From: Rotaria socialis
Lineage: Eukaryota > Rotifera > Eurotatoria > Philodinida > Philodinidae
Assembly: GCA_905331475.1 (NCBI GenBank)
Contig: CAJNYU010000289.1
Span: 124,001 to 188,000, forward strand
Direction: 5' to 3'
Length of the DNA: 64,000 nt
Both the position numbers and the translations under genes were made by a program. The notes beneath the pieces are model-generated. The model searched no databases. It was not told the DNA's origin and saw only the letters and a program-made list of their open reading frames with translations. This document shows, piece after piece, positions 11,345 through 24,117 of the stretch (its first letter is position 1; the number at the start of each line of letters is the position of its first letter).

Positions 11345-13839
11345 TTATCTTACTTGTGGAGGTATAGATCCTTGCGGATAATTCATAGGCACATATTGTG
11401 CAGGTTGTTGATATTGTGGTGGAACAAAATAAGGCTGTGGAGCTGGTATTGGTGGCTGTGGATGATACATTTGTGTTGGCATCATTTGCTGCTGTTGCGG
11501 AAGATATGTCGTTGGAGGTGGGGGTGTTGGTTGCCAATGATCTGGAAAAAAATGAATATTTGACTATAGATAAATAGTTCGAAGAATGATAGTAAATATA
11601 CTTTGTTCATAATAGCCAGCACGCTGATCTTGATATGGTTGCATTTGTATTTGAGATTGTTGAACTGGTGGTTGCTGTTGACCAGAATTTGAAACATTAC
11701 TACGCATATTTGAATAACGTTTAGGACGTTCAAAACTGGGTGCTTCAGCTGAGAGATTTGAATTTCCAGAACCAGGTTCATTTTGTTGTTGTGGATTCCT
11801 ATTGAATTTTCCTTGGCGACGTGATGGTTCATTATTTTCACGACGTTGATTACGATTTCTATTATCTTCTTGATTGACTTCATTTATTTGTCCAGTTGAT
11901 CGTTTTTGATCATCACGATTGTTATAATTATTGTTATTATTATTATTTCTTGGTACATTACGTTGTTGCTGGTATTGAGTATTCGTAAAATTTCTTTCAC
12001 GATGAAATGCTTGTTCAGCTGTTAATTGTTGTTGATTGTTACGAGATGGAGGTGCTGATTGTTCTTCAGGTTGATATTGTTCAATATCATGTCGTTGTCG
12101 ACGAGGTGGTGCCTGTTGTTCATTATAATTATTTCGATTACCACGACCACGATTATTAGCATGTGATGGTGGACGATTATAATCTTCAAAATTAAAATTA
12201 TTTGTTCTATCATTGCGTGGTTTAGCGAATGGGGGAGGTCGTCGACGATAATCAGTTCCTTCTTCATAGTATTGTTGTTGCTGCTGCTGGCGATAACCAC
12301 CGCCACCACCACCTCGTCCTCTTTGATTTGGAGCCATGTAATCGTTCAAGTGTAATTGATTTCTATCATCACCTTCGTCGCCACCGCCTCGACCACCACG
12401 TCTGAAAATGTTCAATAGATTTAAAACTTATAAAGCTACCGAATATATAAGAGATTCAATGAGTCCTGAAATCATATATTTGAATAAAATATTTAATAAC
12501 GAAGGGTATCTACTCAATTTTATATTTTCTTCTCAACCAATGTTTCCGTTTAATGACTTCTTCTACAGTCAAATAAATGTAAGCAGAAGAAAAATATGAC
12601 ATACAAAATCAGTCATATTTATAAAAAAAAAGCATTTCTTTTGTTCAAAAAATTAGTTTGTATCATATACAACTGCTAAAAGTCTGTTCTCATTAACGCA
12701 GAACTATTTTCAATGGTGAAGAAATGTAACAAACCTAAAGCCACCGCGTCCACGTCCTCGTCCGCGTCCCTGATAACTCGATTGATGAGCGCTTGATTCA
12801 TCTTCATAAAACTTATCATGTTGCCATTTAGCATCTGAATCTCGATATGTTCGATTTCGATTTTTTGTTGTATCTCTTCAAAATAAAAAGTGAATCTATT
12901 GTTGAATGACAAGAAATTTGCTTTGAACACATACTGTTTTGATTCTTCTGGCTCATCATTTGTTCGATCATCATGTTCATAGAATTTTCCTTTACGTGGA
13001 ATATATGCTGGATTCCGAGCATCATTATCATCATCAACTGTCTCACGATTATTATCTGATTTCTAGAAAAATTAGAAATATCAAAATGAAAAATAACGAA
13101 ATTTCAAAGATATTTATATCAGACTTTGTCATTTCGACGAGGTTGTTTTGCTTTGGCATTTGTTGCGTTTTGATTATCCTCATCTTCATTGCCTTCTGAA
13201 TGTTCGTTTTCATCACGTTTTTTTGGTAAACGACGAGGTTTTATATTAATACGTTCATCATCTTCATCGGCTGCAGCCTGAATGAAAGATAAACAAACAT
13301 GAACTCAATGAACCTTTAATATAATCTTCATACTTTATTTGCTGGCTGATTCGAAGTTGACGCTTGATGATCTTCTTCAATTTCTTCACCTTCTTCGTCG
13401 TCGACATCTTCATATTCGGAATCATTATCATCACATGCTTCTTCGTCGTCTTCTGTTGCTTTTTCAGCATCTTGAAATTGACGTTCACTTGATGGTTCTT
13501 TCGATTGATTTTCAGGCTCTTTTGTATTCAGTGATGCGTCTTTAAAAATCAATAAATAAACAAAATGAAATTTATCAGGAAAATAAATGAACCTAGTATT
13601 TCTGTTTTTTCTTCAGGCTTAATCTCTTCAGGAACATTTTCATTAGTAGAAGTTTCAGTGGATGCTGTAGTTACTACTTCCTGGTTCGGTTCATCTAATT
13701 TAAAAACAAATAACAATAATAATATAGATATTTAGAAAAGTCTGCTACTATTTTTTATTTCAGTTGTCTCTTTTTGTTCAGTTTCATTTGTTGAAGGTAT
13801 TTTGTCATTGACGGACGATGCTGAGTTCGGCTCTGTCAT
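11345..13839 (-). CDS. CASC3: CASC3 / Barentsz / MLN51, exon junction complex subunit
   Basis: Eight exons, about 615 residues. After an acidic, Glu/Asp-rich N-terminus comes the SELOR core: DDDNDARNPAYIPRKGKFYE, then DSDAKWQHDKFYEDE. In CASC3 this wraps around eIF4A3 and contacts RNA within the exon junction complex. RG-rich (GRGRGRGRGG) and Gln/Asn/Arg-rich low-complexity segments follow, with a Pro/Gln-rich C-terminus. The start at 13839 (MTEPNSASSVND) is the first ATG of the 5' exon. The frame closes at TAA 11345-11347, inside a perfect donor-like sequence (CAA/GTAAGATAA), so a further exon downstream cannot be excluded. The gene is divergent from SPATA4, sharing about 330 bases of promoter space. 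Its role is to tag spliced mRNAs for localisation, translation and nonsense-mediated decay in nucleus and cytoplasm. Confidence 0.93.
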
Positions 13840-14169
13840 TCTTGGTGAGATTGGTTTGAATACAAAAACAAAACAAGTTGTGTATGAATAATGATGATAA
13901 TAACAAGAAAAGATAATTTATGAACCAATCAAATTTTGATTGGGCATTCAAAAAAGTATTTGTTTGAGATTGAATTGTTTTTTCTTCGTATTTTCATTTC
14001 ATCTTTTTTGTTTTTAAGTAGGAAAAACAAAATTTTATAAGTTATGACCGATAATCATTGATGAATAGAGGGCGTATCCTAGCGACGTATCATAATAATG
14101 AAAGAAAATCGCCGTTTATATGTTTAATGTGATTTTATAAGCGAAAGAACAAACAAAAATCTTTTAGAT
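13840..14169. promoter_or_regulatory. Divergent promoter region CASC3 / SPATA4
   Basis: About 330 bases separate the start codons of two head-to-head genes, so both promoters must lie here or in leaders within it. No individual motif can be assigned with confidence. Confidence 0.45.
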
Positions 14170-15668
14170 ATGGTTGCTCGAACAGCTCGTGAAATACTTC
14201 GATGGCTCGAGGGTCTCTATCTAACATATCCTGTTGTTGTACCAAAATGGTAAATTAGACAAAAAAGAAATCCAGTTTTTCTTCTTTAAGAGAAAAATGT
14301 TCAATAGCTCCTTGAAAGAAAGTAAGAGAGAGACGCTATCCTTTTGTCCTCTTAAAAGGGCGTATACGCTGAAGGCAAAATTCAAGTTAATAATATCTTT
14401 CAATCTATATGTTTAAAGTACTATTTGGAAAATTGAAAATTTTAATCTTTTGTTCATATTTTCATAGATTGAGAAAGCAATAATTCGTATCAGTACAAAA
14501 GTTTAATGATTATTTACAGAAAAAAGCAATGTAGACTTATAAGAGCGAATAAAATTAAAAGTCAGTACCGAATGGCATCCGTTAGCTTTTATTTTTAGAG
14601 TACCTGGTAATTATAGATGAATACTTACTACCAAAGAAGCTCTACTAAAATTAGACAATTATTTTTTTTGTTTATCTAACACATTGTTTTTTTTCTTCTC
14701 ATAAAGGGATCTATCAAATGGCTATGCTTATGCAGAAATATTGCATGCCTATTTTCCTAAAGAAATAAATATGTTTGCTTTTGTTAATGGTCGTTCGCTA
14801 AATGCTCGATTACTGAACTGGACACTAGTTAAACAATTTATAGCAAAGAGAAATCTTGCTATTTCAATGGACTTCATCGATGCTACTTTACATGGCAAAG
14901 ATGGCGGAGCTGAAGGATTACTTGAACAAACTTATCAATTATTAACGAATAAAGTGTAAACAAAAAAATCGTTTCATCTTTAAAATTTCTATTTGAATAT
15001 TTTTCTTTAGACCATATACTGATCCAGTCTATGAACGTGATAGTGTATTTTCCGATCATCCATATCAACAAAATTTGAGCTATTACGAACAAGCTCATGC
15101 ATCGAAATCAATTAAAAATAATTTAAAAGTCTCAGAATTACTCACTGATCCATCGTATGCTTATCAATCGAAACGAGTTCGTTTTTGCTTTTAATTTTGC
15201 TTCTAATAGAAAAATTATTTTCTTCAAATAGTGCCAAGCGATTCTTGATCAAGCTCGAGCCGATCGTCAAGCTATTCGTGCTTCGAACCCGGGACGATTT
15301 CGTGTAAAACCAACCTTAGCTGAAAGATGTTTACGAGAACCTCTTCAATCGGATTCAAATCCTCAAGATTGGTACATGAAATCATTTGATTCACGTTCAC
15401 GCTCAGTTACTACTATAACTAATAAGAGTAATAGTATCAAACATCAGTCACGAAATGGATCTGGTGTTCTACTGAAAAAAAATTCTCTATCATTATCGCG
15501 ACTTGGTAAAAGCATGAACGTAGTTTTAGTTTTTCTCTATAAATTTTTTATTTCAACTTAGATAAAGAACATATCGAAGGCAATGAAGATAATATACTCT
15601 ATAAAGAAATTATTTTACGGCAACATGCTGTACCATTAGGTGATCTACTACAACCCACGGAATCTTAA
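14170..15668 (+). CDS. SPATA4: SPATA4-like protein, calponin-homology-like domain
   Basis: Five exons, about 295 residues, close to the vertebrate SPATA4 length. The N-terminus ILRWLEGLYLTYPV, then across a 456-base intron DLSNGYAYAEILHAYFPKEI and later NGRSLNARLLNWTLVKQF, match the CH-like (CH_2) fold of SPATA4/CLAMP proteins. FIDATLHGKDGGAEGLLEQT closes the domain. The C-terminal half is basic and Ser-rich, without a known fold. The start at 14170 (MVARTAREILRW) begins just before helix 1 of the domain. Relatives act in ciliated or flagellated cells and bind microtubule-associated structures. Divergent from CASC3. Confidence 0.87.
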
Positions 15669-16064
15669 AATATTTCTCTGGTCTTTTTCCTTTTCTTTTC
15701 TTTTTTTTGTATCTATATTTATTTTTGTTCTTCCTACTAAAAAAGAAACAAATACTTGAAAGATCGAAAACAATAGAAATGTTACGATCTTTTATAACAC
15801 TTTTTTTTTTAAAATTCCTATCTTAATAACAGAACTAACAAATCGTTTTTTCCCAAAATTCAATGTTATTCCATTGAAATTCAAACGAGAAAAGAAAAAC
15901 AGTAACAAGTGAAAGACTTACAATCTCCATGTTTGAATTCATATAAACAGAAATAATGTTTGCTAGAGTTGAGAGAAAGCACAAAAAAAAAGATTCTAAT
16001 GATTCATTTACTGAGATATAAAGTATGAGTCATGCGAGGTAATTGAAGTTTTCGTGGCAAATCG
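15669..16064. other. Intergenic, no gene
   Basis: T/A-rich 3' region of SPATA4 and leader of the SGNH hydrolase. ATGAGTCATGCGAG followed by gtaatt near 16025-16040 could be a leader exon with a donor, but nothing confirms it. Confidence 0.35.
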
Positions 16065-16940
16065 ATGAGTCATCAGCAGAGTATGCATTATATTTATTGC
16101 CCCATTCATGTCGTCAATAAAGCAAAAATTATGGGAAATACATTCACACATCTTGTTCTACTTGGTGATAGTACAATTGATAATAAATTTTATGTGGGTA
16201 AAGGTAATCTTCCGATAATCGATCAACTTAAAATAAAAGCTCAAGAACGAGGTTGGAATGCAACATCAGTTGCTGTTGATGGTCATTCAATTTCACATAT
16301 ATCTAGTCAACTAACAAGAATACCACAAGATGCTACACATTTATTTATTTCAATCGGTAGAATTGAGAATTTATTTTAACTTTCAAGGAGAAAATTCTTT
16401 CTAGGCGGTAATGATGCTCTTTGTTATATGCAACGTTTGAAAGAATCAGTTGCAAATGTTGGTGAAGGATTACTTTTGTTAAGTGACTTTAAAAAAGAAT
16501 TTGAAAAAGTATAAAAAAAAAGTTTATTTTATTTTTATTGCCATATTTTTTACATTCAGGATTATTCTGAAATGTTAAAAATTGTTAGTGCTCGAAAGAT
16601 TCCTGCAACAGTATGTACTATGTATAATCCAAATTTTGAAAATCCTGAACAACAACGTATGTGTGAAACGGGACTATGCGCACTGAATGATGTAATCATT
16701 ACTGAATCTACTAAAGTATTTATAAGATCCACAAGGATTATAAAATGTTAAATCTATTTTTTCTTTCCGTAGATTGGTATTCCTGTGATTGATCTTAAAA
16801 CGATTTTTAATGATCCAAATGATTATGCAAATCACATTGAACCTGATGTCCAAGGTGGATCAAAAATTGTCGAAAATATTCTTCATGTTATGGATTATCA
16901 TCGATTTAATATTCCTATTTGTTCTATTTATGCAAAATAA
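16065..16940 (+). CDS. SGNH/GDSL-type hydrolase
   Basis: Four exons, about 235 residues. The SGNH blocks are in order: LVLLGDSTIDN (block I, catalytic Ser), a Gly in VAVDGHSISH (block II), SIGGNDAL across the first intron (block III, oxyanion Asn), and DYANHIEPDVQGG (block V, catalytic Asp/His pair spaced DxxNH). These enzymes hydrolyse esters or acyl groups; the substrate cannot be told. No signal peptide is visible, so a cytosolic enzyme is likely. The longest frame starts at 16065, but ATG 16131 (MGNTFTHLVLLGDS) fits the family's usual N-terminus better and may be the true start. The gene converges on MRPL50. The compact single-domain form resembles bacterial relatives, so acquisition by transfer is possible, but the introns show it is domesticated. 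Confidence 0.82.
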
Positions 16941-17248
16941 AACATGAGATTATTGTTTCAAATCTATCAACACTCAAAAGTGTATAAATAATTGATTATA
17001 GACTCTTGCAAGTGAAAGTTAAAAATGATGAAGCACAAACAAAAAGTTGTAAAAATTCATATGCACACTAGCACAGAAGTGATTTCAATCTATATAAGTA
17101 TTAAAACAGCTCGTCCATGCTACTTCAATTGTTATTTCATTACTTAAAAAGTATTGAGTAACAAAGTTGCACATTTGTGCTTTTCTTTTTACTAATGATG
17201 TAAAAGACCAAGAACATTTTTAATACAAAAAGAAAAGAAAACAAACTA

Positions 17249-17941
17249 TCAGTAAATATTATCTTTAAATGGATCTTCTTCATTTTTGGGATAAGATGCA
17301 TATTTTTTCTTATACCATAAATCAATAATTTTGGTCGATCGTTTTGGAAATGCATCAAGTTCATTAAAAAATGTACTTGTTTCAGGTGTAAAACGAACAG
17401 CATCTAATTGTATATGAACATTTTTAGGTAATTCTGATGATTGTTGTAAATCTTCTAGTACATTTGTATCATTAACAGATGTTGAAAAATATTGATAAAC
17501 ATCTTCTAATGTTTTAATATCATTTAATGTCATATTTGATACCGTATGAGAACATTCTTTCATGCAACGTGTTAATAGATTATATTTACTCAGAGGATTC
17601 TTTAGATATATCGATTTCCAATTATCATTTGAACGAGTTCCTTCTTTGAAATTATCAATAGTTTCATTCGCTATTCGAGAAATAATTTGTTCAACATTGG
17701 ATGGCGGTGTATATGGACGACAAGTGACTAAACGTGTAACATAGTTTTTTGTTTTATAAGAAGCTAATTCAGAAATTGTTGGAATAGCAGATTGTGGTAT
17801 TGAGTCTGGTTGCTCAATGATTTCTCCATCGAAATCATCTTTTATTTTTTCTGTTGAACTACTTCGACCGAATAGTGTTCGTCGAACTAATGTATTGACA
17901 AGACATGGACGATGTATTGCTAATAAACTAAATCTTAACAT
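17249..17941 (-). CDS. MRPL50: Mitochondrial ribosomal protein L50 (mL50)
   Basis: Single-exon frame of 230 residues. The N-terminus MLRFSLLAIHRPCLVNTLVR is basic/hydrophobic without acidic residues, a typical mitochondrial import signal. The family core starts at CRPYTPPSNVEQIISRI, continues NWKSIYLKNPLSKYNLL and ends around LPKNVHIQLDAVRF, matching the acyl-carrier-like mL50 fold of the large mitoribosomal subunit. There is a C-terminal extension of about 40 residues (FNELDAFPKRSTKI onward) beyond the length of the human protein. It is expected to be a structural component on the mitoribosome surface. Confidence 0.85.
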   Translation of the reverse strand: MLRFSLLAIHRPCLVNTLVRRTLFGRSSSTEKIKDDFDGEIIEQPDSIPQSAIPTISELASYKTKNYVTRLVTCRPYTPPSNVEQIISRIANETIDNFKEGTRSNDNWKSIYLKNPLSKYNLLTRCMKECSHTVSNMTLNDIKTLEDVYQYFSTSVNDTNVLEDLQQSSELPKNVHIQLDAVRFTPETSTFFNELDAFPKRSTKIIDLWYKKKYASYPKNEEDPFKDNIY

Positions 17942-20900
17942 AATGAATTATCTGAATTTTAAAATAATAAGTAAAGTTTTGTTACATTCTCTAACTTGCA
18001 AAAAAGAGAAAAGATCAAAACCATCAAATTGATTTACATGCCTCTCTTCTACATCCCATAGAACGTTTGTAAGAGGTCGCTATTTATAGGCACATTATAT
18101 CTAAATCATGTATAGCTTCTGTCATGAAATATCTCCGCAAGCAACATCCAACGAATTATATTATATTTCATTTTTTGCAGTTCTATAAAAATTAAAATAG
18201 TTTTGACTAAATGTTGAAATAAATTAAAATTTTCTGAAGTTCACCCTACTCGATATCTAGTAACACGTGATCTGAAAAGCAGCGGAAAATACAATTTTGA
18301 CGAACAAAATAGACAGATCACGAGAAGTATAAAACGCACAATAACAAAAGAAAAAGTTCTGAAAAAAAAATCAAAGCAAAACATTGATAAGAATTATATC
18401 CTTTGAATCAGTAATAAAAATTTCACTTTCTTTTTTACTAAAGAGTATCATAGAAAAAATCTCTTTTACTTCTCAGATTATTTCACTACTTCTTTTTCGT
18501 ATCGAACTTCATTCGTTCACATGAACGTTTTTCGTGGCAAATACTATTGATTTGAATGTTGCTGTACACAAAAGTAGGCAATATCTTCATGTCTATTATC
18601 AATAGTTTTCGTTTATAAAACTTGTTCTAATACTGACACCAAACACATATGTGTAAAGCTCTCGACAAGGGTGAGTATTGATTTTCAAGTTAATCGTTCC
18701 GATAGAAAGTTTCATTCGTAACTATACCTACCGTCTCAAATGAGCATGGTTATGTCTGAAACGAGATTTATAAGTTTCAACTATGACTCTATTATTTGTA
18801 TTTACGTTCGTTGAATCAGCTTTAGGACATTTTTTTTAATCCCTTTCCTGTAATTCGTCGACCATAAGCGAAATATAGAGTGTAACAATTTGGGCTCACC
18901 AACAATGGCAAATATTGATTATTGTCATTAGTTGGAAAATAAATGGAAAGTAAACACTCTCATTGTGAAAACATTATTTTTGAAAAATTCAAAAATAGCA
19001 TTACTGTAAAGCATTGTGTTAGGCGACCAGTAACAATTATCTACACAACCATAGTTGATCTAAGATCTTGGATCTTTCGTGCACATGACAGTTTACGACG
19101 TTTTTACGTTTAAAAATCATTGTCTCCAGAATAACAGATACGTGTGTGTGACCGTCTTCGATGGGTAAGTCTTTGTAATTTTGTAAATCTTTACAGTTTC
19201 CTGAGCATAGGATTTTCTAACTATTTCAACTTCATGAGATACATTTTAGATTTATAAAAGTGCGCTTGACAACAAAATCCTCTAAAAAAATGATTACTCT
19301 TTTAGCTGTACTTTCAGCTATGGCAAGTCACTGTAAACGAACAATGTTTGTTTTTCATTTTACTAATAGTTTTCTTTAGATTCATTTGCATGGAACTAAA
19401 GAGTATCACATTTATTATACAGTATACAGAAAAAAAAGCGACTTGAATTCCGTAATTGTACATAAATACGGCTATATTGAATAAAATAGATTTTTGTCTT
19501 TCTTGTATATGTTATGCAAAGACAGGCACGTTCCTATTGAATTCTCATGATTTTCATAATGCTATGATAAAATACCGAAATGAATATTAAACACGTATTT
19601 CCTATATGAGGAAAGGTCCGGTTTGTTTTAATATTAATATGTTAATTTCATTTCTTAAATCAATCATGCACTAGTACCGCTTGACTTTTCGTCAGTGGTG
19701 CTGATAATAGTGATTTCTTCTATTGGTGTGGCCATGCTTAAAGTGATGGAAAATCTCTTGTTGTTGAATCATAATTAATATTTAGATACTGTAATTAAGT
19801 AATTGTAGTTGTAATTTAGATCCAAGAGTTAACGAACGATTAGAAACAGCTTGCTAAATGCCGCTTAACACGTGATTTGAATTTAAAAAAATATGAGACA
19901 AACACAAATATATAAGTATGATTCTTATATGCCATCAATTGACGTCAATCAAAAGGAATAAACCCAATGAGAAATAAATCACTACGCAAGAGTCATGAAA
20001 AGGTGTAGATAGCTTACCACATATCCATGGTTTCTCTCTTATGGTTCGTGCATGTGAAGACAAGTTGTGACGCATGGTTTTCACTTCTTTTGATAGGATT
20101 TATAGTCTTGTCTTTTAGTGAAAGAAATCATAGAATGCAAGTCAATAAACTTGAAATTGTACTACATGTGCGTCGTAACAATGCGTTTCACCATTTTCTA
20201 TGTTGTTTTTTCTTTCTTGTTTGTGTTCTCTGTAGGCGTTGCTATGCGTCAAATGAATCTTTGCAGTTGAAAGTTATCAGTACTCTGGCAACCACGTGTT
20301 TGAATTTTGTAAAGAATGAAGTACAAAAATAAAATAAAACGAAACGACAGACAAATACATTTTATTGAATCAAAAGTTATGTAAATCTTGCTTTACAAAT
20401 ATGAAGTATTATATAAATATGTACGAAAGAAAATATTGTAGAAATGCAAAAATGAATAGAAATTAAGAACTTGAAGAAGAAAAATAGTTATTCGAAAATC
20501 TATGGGATAAAGGCGTCAAATTACAGATTTTATTCATATAGTAATGTGTTTATGAATGTAAAATTTTGATTGGCTTTATATACTAATAGTTCTTGTATTA
20601 GTAATTCTAAAAAAAGACAGATTGGATTTAACTTTATACGTCATATCCTGTATGTATAGTACTAGAACAATTCAGAAGGTTTTTTCACGAAAGATTTTCT
20701 TGTCATCGCGAGGAATTTATTGTAAACATAAGTTTTGTATAACGATCTACCCAATTATTAGTAATTTAGTATTTTCATATGAAAGAAGATAAATGTGTAA
20801 AACGTTTTAATTCTCTCAACATTTATTGTGCGCTATTTGTAGAGTTTGACATGTCGATTCTTCATGAGTTTATTATCTATATAGCTCTCTCTCTCTTTTT

Positions 20901-21241
20901 ATTTTTTATATTTCAAAGAAGGACAGAGACTTTTAGTTATTATCTTCTTCTTCATTCACACAATCTAGCATTGCTCGCCTACGACCGAAAAACAACGCAA
21001 GAAACCTAGTGAGAATCCGTTATTTTTCTTAATATAGAAAACAAGGTTTGATTCTGATAAAATTTTAGAACTCTAAAAGCATTTATGCTGCCACCAACTA
21101 AGTGTGATGTTTTCAAACGAATGAATAAAATACGTTTTATCTATTTCTGAAGAAAGAGAGTTGCTGTTTACTTTTTTTCTTCAGACTGCATTCAATCTAT
21201 GATATGTTCGATTTCAGATATATATATATATATATATTTCC
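17942..21241. other. Large intergenic stretch, no supported gene
   Basis: About 3.3 kb of AT-rich sequence. A plus-strand frame of 101 codons (20027-20332) is Phe/Cys-rich without a domain or convincing exon borders. A (TA)n tract at about 21221-21238 abuts the start of the next gene. No inverted repeat or RNA gene could be supported. Confidence 0.4.
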
Positions 21242-22411
21242 ATGTCCATTATGAATCAGATTATGTGTACTTGTCACACTTACTTTAACTCGAAAGTGGT
21301 TTCCTTTGAGATATCACCGACTGCCGGTGTTCTCGAATTTCATCAGAAGCTTCCGTTGTACAAGCCAACTCGTCTCGTAGGAGCTCCCGAGGCAGCTAAG
21401 CGCCTAGGCGTACGGCATGTATGGGTTAAAGATGAGTCAAGTCGATTCGAATTACCAGCCTATAAAATTCTCGGAGCATCATGGGCAACATATCGTGAGT
21501 TGGAGACTTGTTTCGGTCCTTTCCACCCGTGGTCTAATCTCGATGAATTAAAAGTACAATTGAAGGATACCGATATAACTCTCGTCGCTGCTACTGACGG
21601 AAATCATGGTCGAGCTGTAGCACGCATGGCTAAATGGCTTGGACTCAAATCACGCATTTTCGTTCCAGATGATATGGTAGAAGCTCGAAGAGAAGCAATT
21701 AAAGACGAAGGAGCTCAAGTAGAAATCGTTCATGGAACATATGATGATGCTGTGGCAAAATCAGCTCACATATCAGGTGACAAATATCTTGTTATCAGCG
21801 ACACAGCATGGGAAGGCTACGAACGTGTACCTACTTGGATTGTTGAAGGATATGGAACGATATTTACAGAAGTCGATGAGCAACTACGAACACTCGGAAT
21901 GGAGCAGCCCCATGTAGTAGCAGTACAGATGGGTGTCGGATCTCTTGCAGCCTCTGTCATTCGTCACTATCGTTCGTCGAATCATACAACACGTATTCTC
22001 GGTGTTGAACCAACACGTGCTGCATGTGTACTTCGTTCACTAGAAGCAGATGAGCTCAAAGAAGTACCGGGTCCACATATATCGATAATGGCCGGTCTCA
22101 ATTGTGGCAAACCATCTCCACTTGCATGGCCTTTCCTACGCAATGGTCTGAGTGGGTCCGTGGCAATTGATGACAGTTTTGCAGAGAAAGCCATGTGTCT
22201 ATTGGCACAAGATGAAATAATATCAGGAGAGTCCGGAGCAGCCGGTTTAGCTGGCCTCTTGGCTTTATTTTCTGAAAGAACTGATGCAGATAAGGCATCT
22301 CAGATATTTGGCATCGATCAAAATAGTAGTATCCTGATCATCTCAACTGAAGGTGCAACTGATCCGCAATCGTATATTAGGATTGTTGACAGTGCATCCA
22401 AGACATGTTGA
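21242..22411 (+). CDS. Diaminopropionate ammonia-lyase-type PLP enzyme, bacterial-like
   Basis: Intronless frame of 389 residues, the usual length for the family. Tryptophan-synthase-beta (fold II) PLP features are clear: Schiff-base Lys75 in FELPAYKILGAS, the substrate loop AATDGNHGRAVA, the Gly-rich phosphate-binding stretch MGVGSLAAS, SGESGAAGLAGLL and the closing STEGATDP. This order and the WEGYERVPTWIVEGYGTI segment point to 2,3-diaminopropionate ammonia-lyase, which converts diaminopropionate to pyruvate and ammonia. Codon use is visibly more GC-rich than the neighbours, and there are no introns, unlike nearly every gene here, so I infer horizontal acquisition from bacteria or fungi. 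The start could be ATG 21242 or the next Met codons. The first about 20 residues (MCTCHTYFN) are not part of the family core. Confidence 0.88.
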   Translation: MSIMNQIMCTCHTYFNSKVVSFEISPTAGVLEFHQKLPLYKPTRLVGAPEAAKRLGVRHVWVKDESSRFELPAYKILGASWATYRELETCFGPFHPWSNLDELKVQLKDTDITLVAATDGNHGRAVARMAKWLGLKSRIFVPDDMVEARREAIKDEGAQVEIVHGTYDDAVAKSAHISGDKYLVISDTAWEGYERVPTWIVEGYGTIFTEVDEQLRTLGMEQPHVVAVQMGVGSLAASVIRHYRSSNHTTRILGVEPTRAACVLRSLEADELKEVPGPHISIMAGLNCGKPSPLAWPFLRNGLSGSVAIDDSFAEKAMCLLAQDEIISGESGAAGLAGLLALFSERTDADKASQIFGIDQNSSILIISTEGATDPQSYIRIVDSASKTC

Positions 22412-24117
22412 TTTATATTTCATTCAAGAATTTGTAATTTGAAAGCTTTTTATGTTTGGCTGTTGAAATAGCTTTTATTTTTAGTTTAGGAAATTTTCTT
22501 TGTGCGAAATTTTGAGTTGAAGAACTTTTTGAAATTTAGCAGGGCAAGTTCAACTAGAATGCTATTGATTAAAGTATTCGATGATGGTTTTCGTACGAAA
22601 ATAGTCAAGCAGAATACTAGTCAGATGGTGTGAATCGGGGTCGCATAAGTATAGATACGACTGTGCTTGTGGCTGAAGAAGCCATTTCGATGCACTGACA
22701 CTCTCAAGATTAATAAAAGTTAATGATAATAAAAGTAAAGACAACGCGTATTAAATGCAAACGTTGAAATGAGTGACTTTTTGTCATGTTGATCGAATAT
22801 TTTTCATGTTTTTTTTTGATTAAAGATTGAAGCAAAACGTTTCAGGACTGTGCAGAAACGGCTATATTCATACATAGACTTTTCTTAGTGTGTTACATGT
22901 ATAAATTCTCGAATTAGAAAAGACTATTATATAAGTTTTTGGCAATACTAATGAATCATTAAAGTATGGGACTTCCGTTTTGTCTGAAATATAAACCATG
23001 CTAGTTGAGATGATAAATTCCAGATATTAGCGGTCTAGTATACTGTATGATAAATGTAATTGCATGAAAAGTCGACTACCATACTCACGAACTCTCATAC
23101 TTACACTCTACAATATGCACTGACGACCTTGACTTGCATGATTCACCTATGTTCAAGAGCTAAACAATAAGAGTTTCTCGGTTTTAGAAATTTTGTATTT
23201 TAATTTCGGCAATTATACATCTATGAAAAGTCTCAGAAGGAATTTATATTTGTTAACCTTCTAGAAACTGTCTGTTGTTGACTCAATAATATACTTCTAT
23301 ATCTGTTAATAGATAAAAAGCTATCCCTTGATGAGTGCAATATCTACCTGAAACGATTTTTGAAAGAATAGTATGTTTGTCGTTTTTTTTTAAACAAAAG
23401 ATCTTATGTTTTTGTAGAAGCGTAAGAGATATTTCTTGCTCATGATTATGAAAAAGATAAATAAATATTGACATCAGTCACGTTTCTATCTCTCTATTAT
23501 CGTAGTAATTTCAAAATTTGCTGGTTCTATTTTATATAAGATTCAAAGGATAGTTTTGTTTTCTATTGTTACTATTTTTTGCCAAATCAAACTCTGATGA
23601 AAAATAAGTAGAGTATCTAGGAATTATTGCAGAGAGTTGGAATTTTATGAACAAAATTACTTCTTACTGAAGTATAATGATGAACTTCGTATCAATATGA
23701 CAGTAGATGATTGGAAAAGGTGATGCAATTACTTAGCGTAAAAAAATTGATTTTTACTTTGTACTGTAATGTTCTCTTGCCAAATATCTAGGGTGTGTAT
23801 ATCTTATGATGCTCTCTGAGATATAGTTTGTTGGGTATCATCATTTAGGTTCGATCCTTTTAGTTAGTCTATTCAGGAATATCATAGGATTTCGAATCAG
23901 TTACTCATTTTCTACATCGTCTCTTTTTAGTTGTGTTTTACAAGACATTAAAAACAATCTAACGAGAAAGATGACAACTTAACTTATATGCATATTATGA
24001 CCTATAGAGATACAAGTGCAAAAGATTAAGAATTCGCAATGTCATTCATATCGTTTTCTATTTGAGACATCCATAGTATTTTGTATAGGAGTTACTTTTT
24101 TTTAGAGAACAGGAGTC
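22412..24117. other. Intergenic, no supported gene
   Basis: About 1.7 kb of AT-rich sequence between the ammonia-lyase and the MAM-domain gene. A tRNA-like B-box word (ggttcgatcc) near 23848 has no cloverleaf around it. Nothing else is supported. Confidence 0.4.

Noticed and set aside
15284-15296. tRNA-like TTCGAACCC word
   Set aside because: Lies within the SPATA4 coding exon in frame; no cloverleaf.
20027-20332. 101-codon plus-strand frame
   Set aside because: Phe/Cys-rich with a hydrophobic stretch that comes from T-rich DNA; no signal peptide logic, no family, no exon partners.
23848-23858. tRNA gene suggested by a B-box-like word
   Set aside because: No A-box at the right distance and no foldable acceptor stem.
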